The translations under genes were made by a program, and so were the position numbers. 64,000 nt of DNA from Chloranthus sessilifolius (lineage: Eukaryota > Streptophyta > Magnoliopsida > Chloranthales > Chloranthaceae): the NCBI GenBank assembly GCA_021018995.1, contig CM037598.1, positions 65,552,671 to 65,616,670 of the forward strand, in the 5' to 3' direction. How positions within the stretch are numbered: position 1 is the first letter of the stretch; every line of letters starts with the position of its first letter. Of this stretch, positions 54,976 to 64,000 are shown one piece after another. The notes beneath the pieces were generated by a model. It was not told the DNA's origin, searched no databases, and saw only the letters and a program-made list of their open reading frames with translations.

Positions 54976-56361
54976 TGTTGGCATATATCTAATTAAGTCT
55001 TAACCTATTACAAGCGCACAATGAAAATTATAGTACTAGCGTACGATCGTTCCTACGAGGATATGTTACATTCAATATATATATATATATATATTAATTT
55101 TCTGGAAACTACTGGAGAAATATGAATAAAGAATGGTTTTTTATATTAATTTTTTTTGCAGAAAATAAATCCTAAATCCTCCTTCTTCAGATTATGGTCG
55201 TCAATCACAATCTTCAGCTATCGAATATTTACAATTTTAAAATACCGTTATATTATATCTCAGTCTTCTAGAATTTGGGCATCAATAAAAAATTAGCATC
55301 CTTCAATATAGATTTATACTAATCTCTAATCTACCAGAAATTTGGGCGTCAATCAAACTCTAGAAAATTAAAGATGGAAAATAAAAGCAGTTACACTAAT
55401 CTGCAAATTCTAATCTGAGTCGTCAATTCAAATCAAAATCTGAAGATGTTTACAAAGTAGTAAATTGTAATAAAATAAATATAAACTAGAAAGAGAAAGT
55501 AGAACCATCCAATGGGTTGATCTTTCAGCTTCCTCAGCCTTGGTTGTTAAGCAAGACCTTAGAGAACTATGGACGATGTTACTTTGTAAATCCTAAACCA
55601 CTTTGATCGGGAGAAAACACATACCTCAGTTGTTAATTAATGCTGTGAAATTCTTCGATGCTTATTCCTATACCAAGCCCTCTTATTTATAGATCATAAG
55701 GGCTCGATTTACAAAACTCCTAATTCTAATAAAAGAAATTACTAAAACAAAACTATCCTAATATAGGTCTACTTCTAATTCTATCTTTCCTTGCTTGGAA
55801 TAGTTGATGTACTTCTGAATTTTCTTCTTTATTTCAGCAATAGAGTCCCTTAAGATTCTCCTTTGTCAATCTTCTTAGAGCCGTGGGTTGCTAGACTTCT
55901 AAGTCAAGAATTCTTCTAACTTTATATATGGTGGTGTTAATCTCACTTGATCGGTAGCTTCAGAAGACTTATTTTCTGAAAATTCGTAAATCACGATTTT
56001 CTATTCTTCTCTATACAGCTTCCTATTGAATGATTCTCCATTTATGATTCATCGCTTTTCTTGTATCGCATTCTTTTGAACGGCTTTTCTTTCAGAATCT
56101 AAATTACAATTTCTATTCTTTCAGTATAGCATACTGTAAAATCGAAAAACACGATTTTTCACTTTTCGGTAGGCGAAGATTCATCTTTTAATTTAATCGT
56201 CTTGTTATTACTTTATGAGTTCATTTTGAAGAATATTATCATTTTGGTTCTTTTTTGCTATTTTTCCTTAATATCTTTATATCAGTAACTTATTAGTAGC
56301 AAACTATGTCGTAGCATCACTATGTTAAGGGTGGTAAAATGGTATATTATGTGATTAATCA
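54976..56361 (-). repeat. 3' LTR of Athila F
   Basis: 1386 bp; minus-strand TGATTAATCACATAATATACC to ATGCCAACA. TATA (TATAAATA) at 55684-55691 on the minus strand. (AT)n at about 55074-55093. Confidence 0.82.
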
Positions 56362-56375
56362 CACCCCCAAACTTA
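56362..56375 (-). promoter_or_regulatory. Polypurine tract of Athila F
   Basis: Minus strand AGTTTGGGGGTG next to the LTR, preceded by GGGACTAGCAAAGC as in B and H. Confidence 0.8.
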
Positions 56376-58695
56376 GGCTTTGCTAGTCCCTAGCAAACAA
56401 AGAAATATAAATAATTCTAATACTAAGAATTTAAATGTCACTTTCCTAGGGAGCACAATTGCATTTAGCAGATGCAACAAGCCTTTAAACCTCTAGGTGA
56501 TCCCTAGTAGAGGAGTTGTAGTCTCCAGAAGGTTTTTAGGGAAGTTACCTACACACTCAATTTTTTTGGGTTTTTTCAAAATATTTTTCAAAACAAAAGA
56601 AAAAGGTTAAAATTTAAACTAATTTTATACACTAGCTAAGTTAACTAAGTTGACTACATTGATCAAGTTGGTCATCACATTGTTGTTATGATTTTATAAA
56701 ATTACCAATCTTTTATCCTTACTTTCTATTATGTTTCAATTCATAGTAAGCAGGGAATGTATGTATCAGTGAACAGTTTATTCTTCATAAATTTTTCTAA
56801 ATTACAACTTTGAGAAAATATTTTCATTCAAAAACTCACTATTGATATACTCTCAAAATGATATCGAAACTTTTGGGTTCTCTCAATGTATTTAGAAGAA
56901 TTCAGTCAAAGGATAATTGCAAAAAAATTTCAATCTCATAGAAAAGGATAATCTATTATATTCATATGATTCCCAGTGCAATCCACAATATCTATTATTC
57001 ATATTTGTACTAGGCTTCTACTTTTACAAATCGTAAATAAAAAAGGTCTTTTCGTCAGCTTGTAATGAAGCTTTGGGTTTTAGAAGGTGTCAAAGAAAGG
57101 TAGAAGGATTCAAAATTTTTCTGAGAATTTAATTCTTCTTTCTCTCATCTTTTCAGTTTCTTCTTTGCTACTTCAGTAAGTATCCATGAATTTGGATAAC
57201 TTCTTCCCATTTTTATTTTCTTATTTTTCTCATTTTGTAAACCCCATTTTTATCTAAAATCATCTTTTTACGATTTTTAACCTTTCCTAAAGATTTTTTC
57301 TTTTTCTGTAGAATCGTAATCTTCTTTTAGAAATCATCTTTTCACAATTTTTCACTTTTTCCCCCATAGTTTTTTCTTTCTTTTCTTCTGTACCCCTTTT
57401 TGGCATTCCCCTTATCTATTTTTGCTTTTTACTCCTTCCACTCCCTCTTCTTCCGTTCTTTTGTATTCTAAACTCTCAGAAAATATAAGGGTTAAAGGTT
57501 GAAAGCTTCGGGTACTACATATGGTTAAGGGTTTTCAAAAATTTTGGTACAAGAAAATTTAGTTTAGGCTTCTAATATGGGTTCAAAGGATAGAATTTTT
57601 TAGGATTTTGGTTTTTTGGCTCTGATTTAATAAAAGATGGCCTTAAATCATTTTTACGATTTACTAGCATAAATGCCTTATTATTTTGATATTTGTAGCA
57701 GATTGTTCTAGATAAAAAAATCAAGTTATCATAATCATAGAATGTTTTGATTCTAAATTCAGCAATATGAGATTTCATAACAGCATAGAAGTTCAAAGAA
57801 ATTTTTGACTTGAATAGAAGCAGTCTCTCTCTCAAAGAAAGGAGAATTTGGCTCTAATGCTCACTGGTTTAAACAATTTTGAAACTATAGTCTGAAATAT
57901 TACAGTTCAGATCAATCTATTGTTTCAAATATTCATTCTAATATAGTGTTCAATGAGCTAAACATGAATTGTACTGTTCTATATTCTAATTATTGAACTT
58001 CTACTAGGATGGACCGTAAGTTTTCAAGATTTGAAATTTTTTTCTATCATAATTCCTATGTAATGATCAACTTTAAAACAAAAAAAATATGAAATTTTTT
58101 TATACAAAAACAAACTAAGTAAAACTAACTGAAATACTAATATACTAATTAACCGTCCTCTTTCACTAATTCATCATCCTCTTTCTTCTAAGAGCGCGGT
58201 GACTTCGTCTTCATGGTGTTCGATGAGGCGTGAAAATGTCTCAGTAATCTCCAACCAGCTTGGTTGTTTTGTCATGGCGAAAGGGTTGGTGTTGGACAAA
58301 GGCGAAGGGAATGTTTTATAATCAATCCAGGTCGAGAATTTGAAGGGTTGCCATAAATAAAAGTTATGGCCTGGTGTTGAAGAATGCGAACTGGTTGGTA
58401 GATCTTATTTAATGCCGGAAGACGTGCCTTCTAGTGTGAATCGAGGTGACTCCTGTGGTATTGGAGGTTGTGCCGCCCTTGGATTACAAATGTGCGTCTA
58501 GATGAAACGCTCTCTCAGCAATCGTAATCACTATGATTGGTCATGGAGAAGTACTAAAGCTACAAGAACTTCGTCGGCAAAATCATAGATACTACGAATC
58601 GTTGCCACTATGATTCGTTGTATTACAAAAAGCCATCAACATACCTACTATTGTACAAATAATATACAAAAATTTACTACGGATGTGTCAGTAGT
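56376..58695 (-). other. 3' untranslated region of Athila F
   Basis: 2.3 kb of AT-rich sequence. The ORF at 57572-57835 has no support. At about 58170-58290 the minus strand reads NPFAMTKQPSWLEITETFSR, possibly the end of an ORF3-like protein, too short to call. 58480-58620 has GATTCGT-rich inverted stretches. Confidence 0.55.
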
Positions 58696-59057
58696 TGTTA
58701 AGCAGTGAAAAATACCATTTTCCACCTCCTAACCTGACCTTTGGAAGACCCTTGAGGTGTCTAATAATGTGTTTTAAGTATGTTTTGTAGATAAGCAATA
58801 AATTACAGCTTTAACACAGACAGCCAACAAAAAGGGCCAAATAAGCAATCTGCAGCCTCAACCTGTGTTCAAACTCCAACAATCCACAAAGCCTTTGAAA
58901 CTCATTGAAGGCCATGAACCCAACTGGGTGCACCTGAGACCAAGTACAATGCCAAGGGCTGAAGATTGAAACCACCCAGAGGTGACTGAGGGTGAGACAG
59001 ATGAAAGACAGCACATTAGAAGTGCGTGCTAATCAAGAAAGCATAGAAATCAAGAAG

Positions 59058-59265
59058 TCGAGGGGTACTCTTAAGCTGCCGAGAGGATCTGGTGCCTAAA
59101 TGAGAAGACATCAAGAGGATCAATTTATATGTCGAGAGGTTCAACTGAACCCGTCGTGCAGTGCACTCAATACTATCGATAACTGTTGGGCGCAGCCCTC
59201 GAGAGGATGTCGATTTGCATGCAGAGCCAAACAGAACCTGTCGAGAGGATCCTAGAACCTCTCGA
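59058..59265. repeat. TCGA dyad array, U3 of LTR E
   Basis: Exact 21-bp dyads at 59058-59082, 59132-59156 and 59241-59265 (arms TCGAGAGG and CCTCTCGA perfect). Confidence 0.85.
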
Positions 59266-59536
59266 CACTCAATTTAGGGAACTTCTCAGTTTTGTCTTCA
59301 GCAGCTGTCCATGCCGAAAGCCTGTGCACGTGTTCCAAAGCATGTCAGCGACCCCTGGGGGTATTTTTGACACATAATGGGCTACGCGCGAAAACCCAAA
59401 TAATATCACATGTACTTGTCATATGAAAACCAACGAAAGAAGAGCTTCTAAAAGAGAAATCAACCACATCAGCATAACAGAATTATTTCCTTACGTTCTG
59501 ATTGGCTGAAATGGATATGAGGATGAAGGAGGACAG

Positions 59537-59542
59537 TATAAG
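59537..59542 (+). promoter_or_regulatory. TATA-like box of LTR E
   Basis: TATAAG, 270 bp after the last dyad, the same relation as in B (TATA 281 bp after its last exact dyad). Confidence 0.5.
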
Positions 59543-59995
59543 AATCTAATCTCAATCACAGAATTGAAGCAATCTTAGCATTGCCATTGATTCCTTTGAT
59601 TTTCAGTGAGAGACCAATACCCCTAGCTGCTGTTCTCATCCTTTGATTTTTCATCTCTTTTATATCTCCCCTGATCTCTGTGTTGAATTAGATCTGGATC
59701 AGTAGCACTTAATTCTGTAGTTTGTAGTTAAAATGACAAAACTCCAAAACCTCTTCTCTTTCTTAGATTAGAATAGAGTGCCAGATCCACTCTGGATCTA
59801 GAGATTTACTAAAAGTTAGACCGCATTTCCCTGTGGACATACCCTTACTTACCCTTTTAAAACTTGCTGCAATAGCCCTTAATAATTGAAGGTCTGTGAG
59901 TCTGTTTGCCTTGGAGTGTATACAATCCATAGATTCTATAATTGTATGATTTTAAACCCCTTTTTGAGCATAAGGAAAATGACCCAACAAGTTTT

Positions 59996-60013
59996 TAGCG
60001 CCGCTGCCAGGGA
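59996..60013 (+). promoter_or_regulatory. Primer binding site of Athila E
   Basis: TAGCGCCGCTGCCAGGGA, six bases after the LTR, tRNA-Asp type with TAG for TGG as in H. Confidence 0.8.
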
Positions 60014-60321
60014 TCTGTGTTTCTAATTTGGTAGATCTAAGTTTTTCTCATTTTTTGGTTAACATTTTTTATTGTTTATAAAGTGTTTGATTAATTACTG
60101 CTTTAGTTTTTGCTGTAGTTTAACTCTATTTCAGATCTGGATCTGTGGAGTTGAGAGGAGCTCTCTATCACTTGGAAAAGCATTCATTGCTTAAGTTTGC
60201 ATCTCTTAACTCTATTTCTAGTTCTAGATTTGTAGTTTAGTATACTAGTAGTTGTGTAGTTGTTTGTTTTGTGATTGAATTGTTGTGATTTGTTGTGTTG
60301 TTCTTGACCCTTGAGGTGTGT
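60014..60321 (+). other. 5' leader of Athila E
   Basis: 308 bp, T-rich, no ORF or other signal seen; corresponds to 40461-40762 in H. Confidence 0.6.
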
Positions 60322-61870
60322 ATGCTTGGGAGGAGATCTCTTAAACCTGAGATTGCTCCTTTGGATCCTGAGGTTGAAAGACTTCTCAGACCTAAGCACC
60401 CCCTACACACTTTTGTTCTTGATTCTAATAATTCTGCAATGGGTGAGCAACCTAGGACTTTGAAGGAATACAATGCACCAGGGGTTTACAATTCTCCCTT
60501 CTGCATTCAATTCCTTGTTGTTCAAGGGAACTATGAGATCAAGTCCTCTATTATCCAAATGCTACCCTCATTCCATGGCCTGAGCAAAGAAGACCCATAC
60601 AAGCATATTGATGAATTTCTAGGACTGTGTACCACATTCAATATTATAAGTTTGGGGGAGGAAACAACCAGGATGAGACTCTTTCCTTTTTTAGTAAAGG
60701 ATAGAGCCAGAACTTGGTTGTCAATGCTCCCAACCAACAGTATTCACTCATAGAGCCAAGACAAGCCAGTTGAGGAAGCGCATTATTTTATTTGCTCAAG
60801 CCCCAACTGAGGACTTTCACCAAGCATGGGAGAGACTCAAGGAGCTCCTGAAGCAATATCTTCATCATCAAATCCCTAAATGGCAACTTGTTTAAAGTTT
60901 CTATTAGGGAATTGACTCTAAAAGCAGAGATATGGTAGATGCCTCTTGTGGTGGTACCTACCTCCACAAAATTACTGAGGAGGCTTGGGAACTATTTGAT
61001 ATCATCAGTGAGAACTCTATGCAAAAAGAGACATTGGTCAAGGATTGTGAAACCCCTAGAATAGTGAGAGATAACACCACGAGAGGAAAAATATATGAAG
61101 TGAGTGGACACAATGAGTTGAAAAGAAAAGTGGACAATTTAACCCAAAAGTTTGATAAGCTCATGGGAGCAATGCAGTCACCCATGGCTGCTAAAGTAGA
61201 GGAGGCATGTGTTATATGCCAGTCTCCCACTCACTCCCTTGAGGAATGCCCTTCATTTGTCCAATTTCCAAATCTTGTGGTGCAACATGTGGCTGCTACT
61301 CAGTCTTTTGGGCAATAGCCTACTATTGGTTACCAATGGAGAAACCACCCCAATCTGAGGTGGAGACAAGATACTTTTCCAAACCAGCAACAGCAACCAC
61401 AACAGTCCATGCCTTATAAAAGTGCTCAGCCCTATCAATAGAATTACTTTCGAAGGCCCCATTACCAACAGCCCATGGCTCAGTCTGTACAACAAACTAC
61501 ACCCCCTCCAACTGCTAGATCACTTTCTTTTGAGGAACAAGTTCTGGCATCATTGCAGAATTTAGGACCCTTGTCTCAAACTATGCACTCTCATAGCCAA
61601 AGCATTAAAAAGATAGAAGACCATCTTGGCCAGCTGTCTAATGCTTTGACAAAGAGAGAGGAAGGGAGGCTACCTAGCCAACCCATGGACAACCCAAGGA
61701 GACAATATGCAATAGGGGAGGTCTCTTCTTCTCATGAGGAAGCTAAATCTGTCACCACATTGAGAAGTGAAAGGCTGGTGGACAATCAAGTAGGTTGTGG
61801 GCCTAGGAAAATTTCAGAAAAGAAAAAGAAGCAACTACAAAGAATGGACAGCAAGAGTAACTTATGTTGA
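60322..61870 (+). pseudogene. Gag of Athila E
   Basis: Start ATG at 60322 (MLGRRSLKPEIAPLDPEVER). Capsid-like: YKHIDEFLGLCTTFNIISLG, stop at 60751 with a frame change, then DASCGGTYLHKITEEAWELF. The nucleic-acid-binding zinc knuckle is complete: CVICQSPTHSLEEC (Cx2Cx4Hx4C, about 61208-61249). Then QQQPQQSMPYKSAQPYQ, LSFEEQVLASLQNLGPLSQT and RLVDNQVGCG. Best preserved gag here. Confidence 0.88.
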
Positions 61871-62983
61871 ATAAAGAGGATGATGATGATCCTCAACAAA
61901 AACAGAAAAACAAAAAGAAGGATGATGAGTTGGCTAAGGCTGCAAATGGGGGAGCAATCCCACATTTGCCATTTTCAGGGCAATGCAAGCACCTTCCCCT
62001 TTTTATAAAGGGCATGCCAAAGTAGAGGAAATGATGGAAACCTTTAAACAAGTAAAGATCAATTTTCCTTTACTTGATACAATCAAGCAAGTTTCAGCCT
62101 ATGCCAAGTTTTTAATAGACCTTTGCACCCACAAAAGACAATCGAGGATACATCTTTTAAAGAAAGTCTTTTCAGTAGATAAAGTGAAGCAGATACTGAA
62201 TATTGCAACCCCAACAAAGCTCCAAGACCCTGGAGTCCCCACTATCCCCTGCATCATTGGGGATCATACCATTGAAAAGGCCTTGTTAGATCTGGAAGTT
62301 AGTATAAATTTGCTTTTAAATTCAGTATATGAGAAGTCGGGCTTAGGAGAATTAAAGCCCACACATGTGGTCCTACAACTACTTACAGATCTGAGAGGAA
62401 ACCTATGGGGATCATAGAAGATGTCTTGGTTGGGGTTGACAAATTCTTTTATCCTGCTGATTTTTTGGTACTTGATATGGAACCGAGCAAGTTTGCTACT
62501 TCTATCCCTGAGATCCTAGGCAGGCCATTTTTGGCCACTGCAAATGCATGCATACAACGTAGATCATGGGACATGGAGGTAACTTTTAGCAATATGAAAG
62601 TCAAATTGAATGTTTATAATGCAGCCAATTAAACTCACCTGAATTTTTTGGTACTTGATATGGAACCGAGCAAGTGTGCTACTTCTATCCCTGAGATCCT
62701 AGGCAGGCCATTTTTGGCCACTGCAAATGCATGCATACAATGTAGATCACGGGACATGTAGGTAACTTTTGGCAATATGAAAGTCAAATTGAATGTTTAT
62801 AATGCAGCCAATCAAACTCACCTGAATAGTGAGAACTGTTTTGTCATTAATGTATTAGGTGAGCTTGTAGCTAATAATTTTGCCAAGTTGTTGTCGTATG
62901 ATAATCTGCTTGATGATGGTGATGATATGTTTGAAAATGCAGTGATACCTGGGAAGATCACTCATTTCCATGAACCTCGATAG
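61871..62983 (+). pseudogene. Protease of Athila E, with an internal duplication
   Basis: MQAPSPFYKGHAKVEEMMET, GVPTIPCIIGDHTIEKALLD; the active site reads DLEVSINLLLNSV where H has DLGASANLLPYSV, so the catalytic Gly is lost. Frame change near 62405. ILGRPFLATANACIQRRS and MKVKLNVYNAAN occur twice because of a 183-bp duplication. Ends ITHFHEPR at 62983, just before the pol deletion. Confidence 0.85.
62460..62825 (+). repeat. 183-bp tandem duplication in Athila E protease
   Basis: 62460-62642 and 62643-62825, a 61-codon period, differing at only a few positions (for example TTTGCTAC against TGTGCTAC). Copy 1 ends with a TAA, copy 2 has a TAG. B and H have one copy. Confidence 0.92.
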
Positions 62984-63233
62984 CAGGTCTGAATTTCAAC
63001 GATGTACACTATGTATACTAGCTATTTTGTTTTGATTTTGTTGTTCTTTTTGCTTTTTGTTCATTACTGTTTAGCATTTTAAATAGGGTGTAATATATGC
63101 AAGCACTCCTCCGGAGTCATTCATTGGCTAACTTTAACCAGCAACTGTGTGAGTTGACTTGGGAGTCAACAAAATGATGTGCAGAGGGGTATTGAGGAAT
63201 GATTTAAATCGAGTTGAATTGCATTAGAACCTG

Positions 63234-63539
63234 TTGAGAGGTTTGAATTAATTGTCGAAAGGTATTGGAGGTGTAAAAGTGATCGTCGATAGGTACTAAC
63301 GATGATCGGTGAAGTCCTCGATAGGTTCAAGATACATGTCGATAGGATATCCAAACCTCTCGAAGTGTCTGTCTCTGGAACCTGGAACCTATTGAGAATA
63401 CGTTCAAGCTGAAATGGTTGTCGAGAGGATCTCTAATCCTCTCGAAGGGTTCCTGTGAACCTATTGACCCGATTAAAATCGAACCGCTCGCGAGGAATGG
63501 TCACCTTTCACCCATCAACAAGTAGGAACTACCTGTCGA
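63234..63539. repeat. TCGA dyad array, spacer of Athila E
   Basis: Exact 21-bp dyads at 63234-63258, 63318-63342, 63339-63363 (sharing a TCGA with the previous one), 63421-63445 (perfect 10-bp arms, loop CTCTA) and 63515-63539. Confidence 0.88.
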
Positions 63540-63742
63540 CACTTCCCCAATCCTATCGAAAATTAACTTTTTCTTGTTAAAACTTAACGACAGCTTCACT
63601 TTCCATCATTCGACACCTTCTCTTTGTGCTGAGAGTTACTTTGGCAACTTTTCCCATTTCTTCTTTCTCCCCCTCCACCTCACTGGCTGTCACTGCAACC
63701 TCCTAGCAATTTTCCATATTGTTTTAATCCATCAAAGGCTAC

Positions 63743-63818
63743 ATTTTGCACCTGGTTCGAGCTGTTTTTGTCCCGCGCCCATCAAGATATCACAAACCCT
63801 AGATCTCTGTCGGTAAGG
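63743..63818 (+). promoter_or_regulatory. Leader box and putative splice donor before ORF3 of Athila E
   Basis: ATTTTGCACCTG at 63743, donor GT at 63813, ATG at 63945; an acceptor-like TTTGAG stands just before the ATG. Confidence 0.5.
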
Positions 63819-63944
63819 TTTCCTTTTGCCTCGTTCTGTAGTTTTAAGTTTGGGAATTTATATTGTGAATCCGGGGGAATAATTTGAGCATCCTCAAAAG
63901 CTTGTTTGGTGATTAGTTGTGAATTTGAAGCGTTTGAGTAATCA

Positions 63945-64000
63945 ATGGATGAGCAAGAGGACATCTTAGCAAATCTTTTCGAAATTCCTTCTAAATCTAC
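63945..64000 (+). pseudogene. Start of Athila ORF3 of copy E (cut by the window edge)
   Basis: MDEQEDILANLFEIPSKST, open to the edge. Similar to MANPVQLEGTLSDFLQSPSK in B, which fixes the ORF3 start in all copies. Whether the rest is intact cannot be seen, so pseudogene status is only inferred from the rest of the element. Confidence 0.65.

Larger units (their letters stand above)
54976..58695 (-). mobile_element. Athila-lineage element of another subfamily, copy F (3' part)
   Basis: 3' LTR and 3' UTR on the minus strand, inserted in D gag (ACTTT at 54971-54975 is the candidate duplication) and cut by E at 58695. The U5 end holds CCTCGTAGGAACGATCGTAC, an Athila-like feature. The LTR has no TCGA dyads, so it differs from B, H and E. 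Confidence 0.8.
58696..59989 (+). repeat. 5' LTR of Athila E
   Basis: 1294 bp, TGTTAAGCAGTGAAAAATACC to GACCCAACA, about 600 bp shorter than the H LTRs. TATA-like TATAAG at 59537-59542 with CTGATTGGCTG upstream. Confidence 0.92.
62984..63944 (+). other. Spacer before ORF3 of Athila E
   Basis: Homologous to the post-integrase spacer of B and H: T-rich start, dyad array, ATTTTGCACCTG at 63743, AAACCCTAG at 63794, GGTAAGG donor-like site with GT at 63813. Confidence 0.75.
58696..64000 (+). mobile_element. Athila-lineage element E lacking RT, RNase H and integrase (runs off the right edge)
   Basis: 5' LTR 58696-59989, primer site, leader, gag, protease, spacer with dyads, ORF3 start at 63945. 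Between the protease end (62983) and the spacer, about 3.1 kb that B carries as pol is absent. Same subfamily as B and H. Confidence 0.92.

Noticed and set aside
57572..57835. 87-codon minus-strand ORF in the F 3' UTR
   Set aside because: AT-rich, no matching frame in other Athila copies.
59186..59377. Plus-strand ORF with VERILEPLDTQF
   Set aside because: Runs through the LTR E dyads; start and stop not shared with other LTRs.
1..64000. tRNA, rRNA or host genes
   Set aside because: No cloverleaf, rRNA stretch or spliced host coding pattern was seen; primer-site look-alikes to tRNA ends are part of the elements.

Overview
The window is nuclear DNA of a land plant, almost certainly a flowering plant. 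It holds no recognisable host gene, rRNA, tRNA or CRISPR array. Nearly all of it is a nest of Ty3/gypsy LTR retrotransposons of two plant lineages: Tat (LTRs starting TGTAGACAC, a second archaeal-type RNase H, YVDD reverse transcriptase, TGG-type primer site) and Athila (LTRs starting TGTTAA or TGATTA, FMDD reverse transcriptase, tRNA-Asp-like primer site, a third ORF after integrase). Every coding region carries stops or frameshifts, so the copies are dead. This nesting is typical of pericentromeric heterochromatin. The species cannot be named from the sequence.

Layout. (A) 1-12297, minus: Tat element, from 3' UTR through integrase, RNase H, RT, protease, gag and leader to its 5' LTR (10719-12297); its 3' LTR lies left of the window. 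It is inserted in the gag of (B) 12298 to about 23830, plus: Athila element with gag end, protease, RT, RNase H, integrase, ORF3 and 3' LTR. (G) about 23860-25979, plus: only the 3' tail and LTR of another Tat. (C) 25980-27540 and 42711-43951, plus: Tat-type pol, split by (H) 27541-42710, minus: a structurally complete 15.17-kb Athila element with two LTRs and a 5-bp target duplication (TGCCC). C is then cut at 43951 by (D) 43952-54975, minus: Tat element with 3' LTR, body and part of gag. D is cut by (F) 54976-58695, minus: the 3' LTR and 3' UTR of a different Athila subfamily. F is cut by (E) 58696 to beyond 64000, plus: Athila of the B/H type with 5' LTR, primer site, gag and protease, but with RT, RNase H and integrase missing.

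How the parts work together. In a live element the LTR promoter makes the genomic RNA, Gag packages it, protease cuts the polyprotein, RT and RNase H make cDNA from the tRNA primer and the polypurine tract, and integrase inserts it. The Athila copies B, H and E add an ORF3 with its own conserved leader.

Most unusual. Elements B, H and E carry clusters of a dyad (TCGA to TCGA, mostly exactly 21 bp apart) both in the U3 of the LTR and in the spacer in front of ORF3. After the spacer cluster comes a conserved ATTTTGCACCTG box, a splice-donor-like GGTAAGT or close variant 67-70 bp later, then the ORF3 start. This looks like a second, internal transcription unit sharing control elements with the LTR. 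Unrelated 25-bp palindromes also cluster in the U3 of the Tat LTRs A and D.
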